Below, piece by piece: positions 34,896 to 42,811 of a DNA stretch of 64,000 nucleotides (position 1 is its first letter; every line of letters starts with the position of its first letter). Location: contig NZ_JAEKFH010000001.1 in NCBI RefSeq assembly GCF_016650695.1, positions 372,001 through 436,000 of the forward strand, read 5' to 3'. The DNA comes from Pseudomonas sp. TH41. GTDB taxonomy: Bacteria > Pseudomonadota > Gammaproteobacteria > Pseudomonadales > Pseudomonadaceae. The translations under genes and the position numbers were made by a program. The notes below the pieces were generated by a model. It was not told the origin of the DNA. It made no database searches and saw only the letters and a program-made list of their open reading frames with translations.

Positions 34896-35068
34896 TCAGC
34901 TTGCTTCGATCATCGCGAAGTCTTGCTTGGCCGCTCCGCACTCTGGGCAGACCCAGGTCTCGGAGATGTCGTCCACAACGTCCCGGGCGGGATGCCTTCC
35001 TCAGGCAAGCCCAGGTTTTCGTCGTAGGTAAAACCACAGAAGAAGCACTGCCATTTCTTCACTTCCAT
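34896..35068 (-). pseudogene. rubA: Rubredoxin with a one-base frameshift
   Basis: From the ATG at 35068 the sequence starts MEVKKWQCFFCGFTYDE and continues [11 protein letters not shown], a textbook rubredoxin N-terminal half with the first CxxC pair. After PPGT the frame shifts. The remaining half is found one base out of frame: [19 protein letters not shown], with the second CxxC pair, ending in a TGA at 34896. The distance from start to stop is 173 bp, not divisible by three, so one base is missing around 34975-34982. As written, the product is a 51-residue chain lacking the second metal ligand pair. This is either a real loss or a base-calling/assembly error. Confidence 0.85.
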
Positions 35069-35112
35069 CAGCCTCTTGTTATGTTTTTGGCGTGGCGTGG
35101 CGGGGCAAGGGT

Positions 35113-35131
35113 TATTGACTGTTGATCAGTT
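35113..35131. promoter_or_regulatory. Operator-like inverted repeat, site F (weak)
   Basis: TATTGA CTGTTGA TCAGTT: the right half-site is perfect, the left has 4 of 6 matches. It lies about 45 bp upstream of the rubredoxin start, where it could control the rubredoxin-GMC-aldehyde dehydrogenase unit. Confidence 0.4.
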
Positions 35132-35262
35132 TTTACCTTGGGCGAACGGTTGGATGACTTTTATACGTTACTCTTTAGTAATATAACTGCGGATTTCATG
35201 GGTGCCAACTACGCCCAGGCTTTTTTATCCGGGGGCAAGCCGGAGGGGCGGGATCTCCGAAT

Positions 35263-35281
35263 AACTAACATGTGGTCAGAT
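35263..35281. promoter_or_regulatory. Operator-like inverted repeat, site G
   Basis: AACTAA CATGTGG TCAGAT, two mismatches from the pattern. It lies in the 253-bp gap between the rubredoxin start and the end of the enoyl-CoA hydratase gene. Apart from sites F and G I see no coding sequence in this gap. Confidence 0.5.
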
Positions 35282-35321
35282 ATTGTGTGGTGGCAACCCA
35301 GTCGCGCTGTGCCACCGATGA

Positions 35322-36098
35322 TTATCTGCCTTTCCATTCGGGAGTACGTTTCTCATGAAAGGCACGCACACCGATCTGCACGTCCTCAGATGTCTGTAAC
35401 CGCAACCCCGCAGCTTCGACGTCAACGCGCAGTTTTGCCTCACCGAACGCCAGGGTTTGGCGGGCAATCATCAGGGTTTCTTGAACTGCCAGTGGGGCGT
35501 TGGCAGCAATTTGCCGGGCCAGTTGAAGGGCCGTCTCCAACACGTGTTCATCGTCCACTGCGTGATTGATTAAGCCGAGCGCCTTTGCACGATCAGCTTC
35601 AAGCCGATTGCCAGTCAGTAGCAGTTCCATGGCGATGGCCGGCGCAATGCGTCGGATCAGTCGATAGATACCGCCTGCGCCAGCGATCAAACCACGCTTG
35701 ACCTCGGGCAAGGTGAAGGTGGCATTTTTGCTTGCAACGATCAGGTCACAAGCGAGTGCCAGTTCAGTGCCGCCGCCAAGTGCCGCACCGCGAACGGCGG
35801 CAATCCAGGGCTTGCGCCGATTGGTATGGATCAGCCCCCCCATGCCGGCTTCGTTGATGGCGATTTGCTCGCCGATACCGGCAGCGATGTCGTCGAGATC
35901 GGCACCTGCGCAAAACGCCAGAGGCCCGGAGCCTGTCAGGACTACGACGCGGATGTCCGGGTTGGTTTCAGTCTTTTCGACCATGTGGGCGAGGGCGCGC
36001 GAAGCGCTGACGTTGAGAGCATTGCGCTTGTTCGGGCGATTGAGGGTGATCAGCGCAATACCGCCTTGTAGGTCCTGATAAATGACTTCTTCGTTCAC
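35322..36098 (-). CDS. Enoyl-CoA hydratase/isomerase (crotonase) family protein
   Basis: 258 residues, the standard crotonase length. The oxyanion-hole segments are FCAGADLDDIA and AAVRGAALGGGTELALACD; the catalytic Glu candidate is in LPEVKRGLIAGAGG. It should hydrate a 2-enoyl-CoA or shift a double bond after the acyl-CoA dehydrogenases. It is divergent from the quinone-reductase-like gene and shares with it the region carrying site E. Confidence 0.92.
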   Translation of the reverse strand: MNEEVIYQDLQGGIALITLNRPNKRNALNVSASRALAHMVEKTETNPDIRVVVLTGSGPLAFCAGADLDDIAAGIGEQIAINEAGMGGLIHTNRRKPWIAAVRGAALGGGTELALACDLIVASKNATFTLPEVKRGLIAGAGGIYRLIRRIAPAIAMELLLTGNRLEADRAKALGLINHAVDDEHVLETALQLARQIAANAPLAVQETLMIARQTLAFGEAKLRVDVEAAGLRLQTSEDVQIGVRAFHEKRTPEWKGR

Positions 36099-36126
36099 GA
36101 TTGCTTCCAGTGTCTGAGGTGGGTAT

Positions 36127-36145
36127 AACTGATGATATGACAGTT
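36127..36145. promoter_or_regulatory. Operator-like inverted repeat, site E
   Basis: AACTGA TGATATG ACAGTT, one mismatch from the pattern. It lies in the middle of the 85-bp divergent region between the enoyl-CoA hydratase and the oxidoreductase-panC operon, so one dimer could control both. Confidence 0.7.
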
Positions 36146-36183
36146 ATTTTCAGGCTGGTACCCATCCCAGACATGGAACACTT

Positions 36184-37173
36184 ATGAAAGCGTTGCTGTG
36201 CAAAGCATTCGGCACCGCCGACAGCCTAGTCCTGGAAGATATCGTGAGCCCTGTGCCAGAGAGCGATGAAATCCTTATCGATGTGCACATGGCCGGCGTT
36301 AACTTTCCCGATATTTTGCTTATCGAAGGCAAATACCAGATCAAGCCGCCATTTCCCTTTGCGCCGGGAGGCGAGGCGGCCGGTGTAGTCGCCGCGGTGG
36401 GGGCGGGTGTCAGCCATTTGCAGCCGGGTGACAAAGTCATGGCGTTGACCGGCTGGGGCAGTTTCGCCGAGCAGGTTGTAGTACAAGCAAAAAATGTCAT
36501 GCCGATGCCGGCCAGTATGGATTTTGCCGGCGCAGCAGGTTTCGGTGTGACCTATGGCACGTCAATGCATGCTTTGTGTCAGCGTGCCAGGCTGCAAAAG
36601 GGCGAAACCTTGTTGGTGCTGGGAGCTTCTGGAGGTGTGGGCCTTGCTGCCGTGGAGATCGGCAGGGCGATGGGAGCACACGTCATTGCGGCCGCCAGCA
36701 GCAGGCAAAAACTGGAAGTTGCTCGAGCGGCAGGTGCTCACGAGCTCATCTGTTATGGCAACGGCAGCCTCAAAGAGCAGGTCAATGCACTGACCGAAGG
36801 CCGGGGTGCTGACGTGATCTTCGATCCGGTGGGCGGCGATTTGTTCGATCAAGCGATCCGCGCTATTGCCTGGAATGGCCGTTTGTTGGTGATCGGTTTT
36901 GCAAGCGGGCGCATTCCACAATTGCCGGTCAACCTCACGCTGCTCAAGGGCGCGGCTGTCTTGGGCGTGTTCTGGGGGGCTTTCACCCAGCACCAGCCGC
37001 AAGAAAACCAGGCCAACTACCGGCAGTTGTTTGCCTGGCACGCAGAAGGCAAGTTGCGTCCATTGGTTTCACAGCACTATGCATTGGCTCGCGCAGGTGA
37101 TGCGCTCGAAGCGCTACGTCTGCGCAAGGCGGTCGGCAAGCTTGTGGTCGAAATACGAAAGGGGAGTAGCTGA
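36184..37173 (+). CDS. Zn-independent quinone oxidoreductase-like (MDR) protein
   Basis: 329 residues. The GroES-like N-terminal domain (to about residue 120) lacks the zinc-binding cysteines of alcohol dehydrogenases. The NADPH-binding domain has [22 protein letters not shown]. This is the pattern of NADPH:quinone reductases and of acyl-CoA/enoyl reductases of the medium-chain family. A double-bond reduction on a pathway intermediate is likely. Its stop codon overlaps the start codon of panC by one base (TGATG), so the two are translationally coupled. Confidence 0.9.
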   Translation: MKALLCKAFGTADSLVLEDIVSPVPESDEILIDVHMAGVNFPDILLIEGKYQIKPPFPFAPGGEAAGVVAAVGAGVSHLQPGDKVMALTGWGSFAEQVVVQAKNVMPMPASMDFAGAAGFGVTYGTSMHALCQRARLQKGETLLVLGASGGVGLAAVEIGRAMGAHVIAAASSRQKLEVARAAGAHELICYGNGSLKEQVNALTEGRGADVIFDPVGGDLFDQAIRAIAWNGRLLVIGFASGRIPQLPVNLTLLKGAAVLGVFWGAFTQHQPQENQANYRQLFAWHAEGKLRPLVSQHYALARAGDALEALRLRKAVGKLVVEIRKGSS

Positions 37174-38030
37174 TGGTTATTGTGGAAACGGTTCTCGCGC
37201 TTCGCACGCTGGTGGGGGGCGCACGGAGCGACAACAAGAAAGTTGCGCTCGTCGCTACGATGGGCAACCTGCATGAAGGGCACGTAGCGTTGATTAACGT
37301 CGCCAAGCAACACGCTGATTTCGTTGTGGCGACTATTTTTGTAAACCCCCTGCAATTCGGGCCTACGGAGGATTTGGAAAAATATCCTCGGACACCAGAG
37401 GCAGACCAGTCCAAGTTAAAAGACGCTGGCTGTGATTTGCTGTTTTTACCCGATGTGGCTGAGATGTATCCCGAGGGATTTGAGGCTCAACCGATGGTCA
37501 GTGTCCCGAGAGTATCAGACGGGCTTTGTGGTGCGGCTCGGCCGGGACATTTCAATGGAATGGCGACCGTCGTCAATAAGATGTTCAACGTTGTTCAGCC
37601 AGACATAGCCGTATTTGGGGAGAAGGATTATCAGCAGTTGGCCGTCATAAGGTCGATGGTCAGAAACCTGAACATCCCGATCGAAATTTTGGGTGCTCCT
37701 ACCGTCCGGGCCGCTGATGGTCTGGCGCTCTCGTCCCGTAATGGATACCTCAATGAGCAGGAGCGCGCCGCTGCTCCGATCCTTTATCAATGCCTCAAGG
37801 ACGTTGCCCTGTCTTTACAGCGCGGATGTCTGGACGTTGAACAACTGCTGGATGAGCAATGTAAGCGCATAACCTCCTCTGGGTTTCAGTTGGAGTATCT
37901 GGAAATAAGGAACGCGTATGATTTGAGCCTTACGTCGGAAACGTCCGGCCATCTTGTTATTCTCGTCGCGGCGCGTCTAGGGAAGACTCGGCTTATTGAT
38001 AATGTTGTGGTCAGCGTAAGCGAGTTATAA
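37173..38030 (+). CDS. panC: Pantothenate synthetase (pantoate-beta-alanine ligase) paralogue
   Basis: 285 residues, complete for PanC. The ATP-binding motif MGNLHEGH is near residue 30, followed by [50 protein letters not shown] and the KMSKS-like ALSSRNGYL. All the pantoate/ATP-binding residues I can place are kept, so it should make pantothenate, the CoA precursor, from pantoate and beta-alanine. Unusually it is not beside panB or panD but is coupled to a catabolic reductase behind operator site E. It is most likely a second copy that raises the CoA supply when the CoA-thioester pathway is induced. Base composition appears less GC-rich than that of its neighbours. Confidence 0.92.
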   Translation: MVIVETVLALRTLVGGARSDNKKVALVATMGNLHEGHVALINVAKQHADFVVATIFVNPLQFGPTEDLEKYPRTPEADQSKLKDAGCDLLFLPDVAEMYPEGFEAQPMVSVPRVSDGLCGAARPGHFNGMATVVNKMFNVVQPDIAVFGEKDYQQLAVIRSMVRNLNIPIEILGAPTVRAADGLALSSRNGYLNEQERAAAPILYQCLKDVALSLQRGCLDVEQLLDEQCKRITSSGFQLEYLEIRNAYDLSLTSETSGHLVILVAARLGKTRLIDNVVVSVSEL

Positions 38031-38235
38031 CGGACTGCCGCGCCGTTGCCGGCAACTCGCAAGGGTCCACGGTGGCATTTTCTCACTTCCACAGAACGTC
38101 GCCCCAAGTACTGCTCGACTCTGAAGAAGCCTGCCTGCGGGACAACGCCGGAAACTGGCAGCAACGGCTGTCACGCAAGCGCTAGGCTGACTGATCGATA
38201 TTGGCTGAAGCAGCCTCTGTCGCGGCGTCAGGGGT
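38031..38235. other. Intergenic region after panC with a possible gene remnant
   Basis: 205 bp with no complete gene. One plus-strand frame without its own start runs to a TAG at 38183-38185 and ends LRDNAGNWQQRLSRKR, which has the look of a protein C-terminus. I do not recognise it. It may mark the junction between the catabolic cluster and unrelated genes. Confidence 0.3.
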
Positions 38236-38847
38236 TTAACTCGGTCGCAGCTTGAAGCGACAGACATGACCGCCCCGCACCATGCATTCGGTGTGCTCGA
38301 CTTCACCACCGCCCAACGCGCCGATCAAGGCCAGGTCCAGCTCGCAGACCACGGGATGCGCGGCGGCGAGGCGGTGGAATACGCAGTTGTGCGCAACAAT
38401 TTCCTTGTCGTTCGAGGTGCGAAAGATCACCTCGGCTTCATAGCCCGCATGGTTCATGTGCTGGACGATTTTGGCCTCATCCACCACCTGCTGCTCACGG
38501 TCGAGCGCCAGTTTGCGGCCCATGCTGCGCATCAGCGACGCGAGGGCATCAGGGCCGATGATGTCGGCCACTTCGTCGATCAGCACGCTGGCGAGCAACA
38601 GATACTGGCGAGGGAATTGCTCCTTCGCATGGTCCGTGAGCCGATACAGCTGCTCCGGACGCCGGCCTGTCGGACGGGTTTCGCCGCGCAGCACCAACCC
38701 GTCACGCTCCAGCGCCGCCAGATGTTGGCGAATCGCTGTACGGGTGACTGACAGATGGTCGGCCAACTCGTCAATGCTCATGCCACTGGCGTGGTACAGC
38801 AACGCATTGAGCAAGTCCTGCTGTGTGCGGCCCAGTCCTTCAAGCAT
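38236..38847 (-). CDS. HTH transcriptional regulator with C-terminal cysteines (SufR-like)
   Basis: 203 residues. The N-terminal winged helix contains SIDELADHLSVTRTAIRQHLAALERDGLV with a following wing (TRPTGRRPEQLYRLT), as in DeoR/ArsR-type repressors. The C-terminal domain has four Cys in NCVF, VVCE, TECM and HVCR. A similar cluster in SufR-type regulators binds an Fe-S centre. A redox or iron-sulfur sensing role is therefore possible but not proven. The secreted-protein gene 38866-39495 lies 18 bp upstream on the same strand and may be co-transcribed. Confidence 0.8.
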   Translation of the reverse strand: MLEGLGRTQQDLLNALLYHASGMSIDELADHLSVTRTAIRQHLAALERDGLVLRGETRPTGRRPEQLYRLTDHAKEQFPRQYLLLASVLIDEVADIIGPDALASLMRSMGRKLALDREQQVVDEAKIVQHMNHAGYEAEVIFRTSNDKEIVAHNCVFHRLAAAHPVVCELDLALIGALGGGEVEHTECMVRGGHVCRFKLRPS

Positions 38848-38865
38848 GGTATGCCTCGCGCGGTA

Positions 38866-39495
38866 TCAGAATTTGTCCGGGAACTGCTTGACCAGCGCGG
38901 CCGTCAGCGCCTCAGCCAGCGACACTATATGGGTACGCATCATCTGCCAGGTGCCAGCCTCGCCAGCGTAGTCGTGTGCGGCGAGTTGATCGACCTGAGC
39001 GATATGGTGGCCGCCGTGGGCTGCCAACATCGTGACCAGCGTACTTTCAGGCAGGTTGGGATTGGCTTTGGCCAGAAATGCCGCAATCGCCTTGGCGTTG
39101 CTGGTCAAGTCTGTGACGGCGGCCTGCTTGCCTTTCGCGTCCTTGGCGACCGTGGCGTCGCTGTAGTGTTTCACCGCGCCCCAATGACCGGCAAGCAGCT
39201 TGAGCAGTTGATCGGCAGCGGGTTGGCCATAGAGCGGCGCAATGCTGTTGGCGATTTTTGTGGCGTTGTCGACGACCTGGTCAGCCGCCACCTTGGCTTG
39301 CTGCTTGTTGGCCGCCTGGTTGGCGATGGCGTAATTCCTGATCCAGAAAATGTGCTCGACCCAAAGGTCGCGCAGCGCCAGACGCATGGTGAGCGCGAGG
39401 CTATCGGCCGCTGGCGGGGAGGCGGGGGGCGTTTGACTCCAGGCCGGTTGCGCGCAGAAGGCCAACAGTATTAAAGCCAAGGTTTTGATATTCAT
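38866..39495 (-). CDS. Secreted helical protein of unknown function
   Basis: 209 residues with a clear signal peptide (TLALILLAFCAQPAWSQ). The mature part is almost entirely helical and Ala-rich, with His at LWVEHIFWIRN, AGHWGAVKHYSD, AAHGGHHIAQVDQ and TWQMMRTHIV. The repeated His/Asp/Glu placing could bind metal or haem, like a four-helix bundle, but I cannot name a family. It is followed 18 bp downstream by the cysteine-rich regulator. Confidence 0.75.
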   Translation of the reverse strand: MNIKTLALILLAFCAQPAWSQTPPASPPAADSLALTMRLALRDLWVEHIFWIRNYAIANQAANKQQAKVAADQVVDNATKIANSIAPLYGQPAADQLLKLLAGHWGAVKHYSDATVAKDAKGKQAAVTDLTSNAKAIAAFLAKANPNLPESTLVTMLAAHGGHHIAQVDQLAAHDYAGEAGTWQMMRTHIVSLAEALTAALVKQFPDKF

Positions 39496-39627
39496 GACGG
39501 CACCCTTTGGTTTTTGGGATTGTTCGACAATATCAATTAAAGCATATAAATATGTTTTTATTGGCTCGCAGAAAAATCACTGATCAGCGGTCATAACTGC
39601 GCGCTGGATGCTGAGTACAGCAACCGC

Positions 39628-40416
39628 TCACAACCCTTCGCCCAGCAGTTTTAGATACTCGGGGCTCTCCGAGATCGAATTGTGCCCCGCCCCCGGAATG
39701 ACCTTCAGCGAAGCAACACCTTTGGCGAAATGCCCGAGGAGTCGCTCCGTGCTTGAGCGCGGTATCACTTCGTCGTGCTCCGCTGCGATCAGCAGTGTGG
39801 GCACGGTGAGGCGGTCGGCGTACTTCCAGGATTCAAATTTATCCTTCAGCAGCCACTTCACCGGAAAGACCGGGAACTGGCGGGCGGCGAGTTCTTCCAC
39901 GCTGTTATAGGGCGTGATCAGGATCAGGCGCGATGCAGGGCGTTGGCTGGCGAGGCGGATGGCGACTCCCGAGCCCAAGCTGCGACCGACTACTGCAACA
40001 TGGGGATGGGTGGCGTGGACCTGGTCAAACAAGGCGACGGCATCGCGTTGGATCGCCTCTTCGGAGGGTGAACCGGAACTGCCACCGTAGCCTCTGTAAT
40101 GAAGCAAGTAGAGCGCTTGATCGGCAAAGGCTGCGGAAAACGAGGGCAGGCTGCGAGACACGTCTTCGGCATTGCCACCGAAGTAAATCAACGCATTGGG
40201 GCCATCGTGCGGTCGGACCGAGACTAGCACCTGTGCATCGTCGACAGAGAGTGTGATCAGGCTAGCCGACGTCCCGATGGCACGGGGTTGCGGGAAGTAG
40301 ATGAGCGCGCGCTGGAACACCAACAGCGCAGCGCAGAGCAGCAGGTACACAGCGACAATGATTACGACGAGAGTCATCAGGGCGCGCGACATTCGACTAA
40401 GTTTAAGGGGCGACAT
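39628..40416 (-). CDS. Membrane-anchored alpha/beta hydrolase (Bem46-like)
   Basis: 262 residues. An N-terminal membrane helix (LMTLVVIIVAVYLLLCAALLVF) is followed by an alpha/beta hydrolase domain. The nucleophile elbow is GRSLGSGVAIRLA, an oxyanion segment HYRGYGGSSG precedes it, and the acid and His are in AAEHDEVIPRSS and IPGAGHNSISES. The active site should face the periplasm or cytoplasm depending on orientation, which cannot be told. Substrate unknown. It stands alone between the secreted protein and the aldo/keto reductase. Confidence 0.85.
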   Translation of the reverse strand: MSPLKLSRMSRALMTLVVIIVAVYLLLCAALLVFQRALIYFPQPRAIGTSASLITLSVDDAQVLVSVRPHDGPNALIYFGGNAEDVSRSLPSFSAAFADQALYLLHYRGYGGSSGSPSEEAIQRDAVALFDQVHATHPHVAVVGRSLGSGVAIRLASQRPASRLILITPYNSVEELAARQFPVFPVKWLLKDKFESWKYADRLTVPTLLIAAEHDEVIPRSSTERLLGHFAKGVASLKVIPGAGHNSISESPEYLKLLGEGL

Positions 40417-40516
40417 TGACTGTTCTGGACCTGAAGACGGCTATCGCTTGATCGCTTTCAGAGTGTAGTAGATCGATAGCGGGGCCAGCCGCTCCATGAA
40501 ATCAGGAGGCAAGAAC

Positions 40517-41335
40517 ATGCTGACCCGAGCCATTCCATCCAGCGCTGAACCGTTACCTGTCGTCGGGTTGGGCACTTATCGGGGGCTGGATGTCGCACCC
40601 GTGGATCCCTCCTACAAAAACCTGCCGGCTGTTCTCCATGCGTTGTTCGAGAAGGGCGGAACCTTGATCGACAGCTCGCCCATGTACGGTCGCGCTGAGC
40701 AGACCAGCGGTGAACTGTTGTCGATTCATCAACCGCGCTCGCCGGCGTTTCTGGCCACCAAGGTCTGGACCCGCGGCCGCGAAGAAGGCATCGCGCAGAT
40801 GGAGCAGTCCTTCAAGTTGCTGCAGACCGACCGCATTGATCTGATGCAAATTCACAACCTGTTGGATTGGAAAACCCATTTGCCCACCTTGCGCCAATGG
40901 AAGGAAGAAGGGCGCATCCGCTACATCGGCATCAGCCATTACACGGCGTCGGCGTATGACGAAGTGGAAGCGGTGCTCAGGGCCGAGCCGATGGATTTTT
41001 TGCAGATCAACTATGCCCTGGATGATCGTGCGGTCGAGAAACGCATCCTGCCGCTGTGTCGCGAGCGAGGCGTGGCGGTCATCTGCAATCGTCCGTTCGG
41101 CGGCGGTGGCTTGATCGAACGCTTGAAAGGCAAGCCTCTACCGGGTTGGGCTGCGCAAGTGCAGGTCAAAACCTGGCCGCAACTGGCGCTCAAGTACCTG
41201 CTGGCTCACTCGGCGGTGACCTGCGTCATCCCCGGCACCGGCAACCCGCGCTACATGGCGGAAAATGCCGGGGCCGGTTTTGGTCTGATGCTGACAGGCG
41301 CGCAGCGCGAACAGCTGATTGATGTGGTGCGGTAG
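40517..41335 (+). CDS. Aldo/keto reductase
   Basis: 272 residues from the ATG that has AGGAGG 8 bp upstream; an ATG 21 bp earlier lies before that ribosome site. The catalytic tetrad can be placed: Asp and Tyr in LIDSSPMYGRAE, Lys in LATKVWTRG and His in LMQIHNLLDW. Later SHYTASAYDEVEAV and LLAHSAVTCVIPGTGNPRYMAEN are typical of NADPH-binding in this family. The physiological substrate is unknown. A short terminator follows the stop codon. Confidence 0.88.
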   Translation: MLTRAIPSSAEPLPVVGLGTYRGLDVAPVDPSYKNLPAVLHALFEKGGTLIDSSPMYGRAEQTSGELLSIHQPRSPAFLATKVWTRGREEGIAQMEQSFKLLQTDRIDLMQIHNLLDWKTHLPTLRQWKEEGRIRYIGISHYTASAYDEVEAVLRAEPMDFLQINYALDDRAVEKRILPLCRERGVAVICNRPFGGGGLIERLKGKPLPGWAAQVQVKTWPQLALKYLLAHSAVTCVIPGTGNPRYMAENAGAGFGLMLTGAQREQLIDVVR

Positions 41336-41364
41336 AGGCGTTGCCACTGCGCTTACCGAGGTAG

Positions 41365-41391
41365 GGGCGCCTTTATGACGCCCAGTTTTTT
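41365..41391 (+). terminator. Terminator after the aldo/keto reductase gene
   Basis: GGGCG pairs with CGCCC around a 9-nt loop, followed by a T-run at 41386-41391. It overlaps the end of the convergent SDR gene. Confidence 0.6.
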
Positions 41392-42155
41392 GTGTGAGCA
41401 GGGGCGCCCATGGGTGAACTCGTTGCACCGCCATCGACGACGATCTCTGCACCCACGACGTTGCTGGAATCGCTGGAGGCGAGGAACAACGCAACGCTGG
41501 CAACCTCTTCGGCCTCGCCCATGCGGCCAAGTGGGATAGTGGTTTCAAGCTTTTTCTCCAGCGTATCCATTCCTGTCTTGGCGGCATGAGGATTCCAGAC
41601 TGGTGTGCGTGCAGCCCCGGGTGTGATCTGATTGACCCGAATTCCACGTGGGGCAAATTCGGCGGCCATGACGCGTGTCATTGAGCGAACAGCGCCTTTG
41701 GTTGCCGCGTAAGCGCTGTAGCCAGGCCATCCCATGACGGCATGTACCGAGCCATTCAAAATGATCGATGCACCCGGATTGAGGTGTGGCTCAGCCGCCT
41801 GCACGGTAAAAAATGTGCCAGTGAGGTTGGTCTGAATGATGTTCTGGAACGTCTCCAGGGTGGTGCCGCCAACCGGCGTCAGCCCGGCTATGCCCGCATT
41901 GGCGAACACAATGTCCAACTTCCCGAATGCGGCGACGGCCTCGGCCACGGCGCGTTCAATCTCTTTAACGTCGGCGAGGTCTGCCTTGATTGCAAGCAGG
42001 TTAGGGCCCAAAGCCTCTCTGGCTTCATCCAGGGTTTTTTGACTGCGGCCCGTGATGGCGACTTTTGCGCCTTCAGCGATGAACAGTTTTGCAGTGGCCA
42101 AGCCCAGGCCGCTGTTGCCGCCGGTGATAAATGCCGTTTTTCCAGCCAGTTTCAT
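41373..42155 (-). CDS. SDR-family oxidoreductase under HxlR control
   Basis: 260 residues, a classical SDR. The nucleotide motif is ITGGNSGLGLATAKLF, the NAG motif is FANAGIAG, and the catalytic residues are in ILNGSVHAVMGWPGYSAYAATKGAV (Ser, Tyr-x-x-x-Lys). It is transcribed divergently from the HxlR regulator gene. The nearest palindrome copy (42170-42186) is 14 bp from its start codon. This arrangement is common for HxlR regulators and their target oxidoreductases that respond to quinones or aldehydes; the substrate is unknown. Confidence 0.9.
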   Translation of the reverse strand: MKLAGKTAFITGGNSGLGLATAKLFIAEGAKVAITGRSQKTLDEAREALGPNLLAIKADLADVKEIERAVAEAVAAFGKLDIVFANAGIAGLTPVGGTTLETFQNIIQTNLTGTFFTVQAAEPHLNPGASIILNGSVHAVMGWPGYSAYAATKGAVRSMTRVMAAEFAPRGIRVNQITPGAARTPVWNPHAAKTGMDTLEKKLETTIPLGRMGEAEEVASVALFLASSDSSNVVGAEIVVDGGATSSPMGAPAHTKNWAS

Positions 42156-42169
42156 GGGGATGCTCCGAT

Positions 42170-42186
42170 GGTTTTATTATGCAACC
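42170..42186. promoter_or_regulatory. 17-bp palindrome, copy 1 (HxlR operator)
   Basis: GGTTTTATTATGCAACC, near-perfect inverted repeat with GGTT/AACC ends. It sits just upstream of the SDR gene. Two further copies lie at 42246 and 42288. Confidence 0.7.
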
Positions 42187-42245
42187 TTTGGTGCCGACAC
42201 AAATGTGCAAAAGGCATCCGCTTACGTCGCATGAGTTGAATTTGT

Positions 42246-42262
42246 GGTTTCATAATAAAACC
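42246..42262. promoter_or_regulatory. 17-bp palindrome, copy 2 (HxlR operator)
   Basis: GGTTTCATAATAAAACC; read on the minus strand it is GGTTTTATTATGAAACC, one base different from copy 1. It lies in the centre of the divergent region. Confidence 0.7.
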
Positions 42263-42287
42263 ACACGAAGCGATTTTTACCACCAAA

Positions 42288-42304
42288 GGTTGTATCATGC
42301 AACC
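42288..42304. promoter_or_regulatory. 17-bp palindrome, copy 3 (HxlR operator)
   Basis: GGTTGTATCATGCAACC, with perfectly matching 5-bp ends. It is 58 bp before the GTG start of the HxlR gene, so it could serve autoregulation. Confidence 0.7.
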
Positions 42305-42361
42305 ACTTGTTGATGACGCATTGGCGTCGGTGCTGGAAACCATTAGAGAGAGGCGTCTTAC

Positions 42362-42811
42362 GTGAAGCGTAAAAGTTTGCAGGGGAATGCTTGTCCAGTC
42401 GCTCGATCACTCGACCTTATCGGCGATTGGTGGTCGTTGCTGATTATTCGTGATGCGCTCGCGGGCACGCGGCGCTTCAGCGATTTCCAGAAAAGCCTGG
42501 ATGTCGCGAAGAACATTTTGAGCACGCGCCTGAAAAACATGGTCGCAGAGGGTGTGATGCGGATGGAGCCAGCCGCTGATGGGAGTATTTACAAGGAATA
42601 CGCGTTAACCGAAAAGGGCAGAGCGTTGCAGCCAGTCCTCATTGCGCTCTCGCAGTGGGGTAACGAGTTTATGTACGAGCCCGGTGAACTCGGATCGGTG
42701 ATGGTCGATGCGAAGGACCGTCAGCCGATCAGAAAGCTGGAGCTGGTGTCAGTCGATGGACGGCATCTCAAGCCTGAAGATATTGCGACCAAATTGGGCG
42801 TTCCACACTGA
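42362..42811 (+). CDS. HxlR-family transcriptional regulator
   Basis: 149 residues from a GTG with GAGAGAGG upstream; the ATG at 42298 is out of frame. The HxlR pattern is complete: an N-terminal Cys in NACPVARSLDLIGDWWSLLIIRDAL, the recognition region RFSDFQKSLDVAKNILSTRLKNMV and the wing YALTEKGRAL. The single conserved Cys is the usual sensor for electrophiles or oxidants. It probably represses the divergent SDR gene through the three palindromes between them. Confidence 0.9.
   Translation: MKRKSLQGNACPVARSLDLIGDWWSLLIIRDALAGTRRFSDFQKSLDVAKNILSTRLKNMVAEGVMRMEPAADGSIYKEYALTEKGRALQPVLIALSQWGNEFMYEPGELGSVMVDAKDRQPIRKLELVSVDGRHLKPEDIATKLGVPH

Noticed and set aside
34787..35125. A 112-codon plus-strand open frame before the enoyl-CoA hydratase
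   Set aside because: The minus strand here encodes a recognisable, frameshifted rubredoxin, so the plus frame is a shadow.
1..38030. Naming the cluster as a definite steroid (cholate/cholesterol) degradation locus
   Set aside because: The Rieske, DUF35 and heteromeric dehydrogenases fit, but no ring-cleavage enzymes, ketosteroid dehydrogenase or isomerase are in the window; terpenoid or other substrates remain possible.
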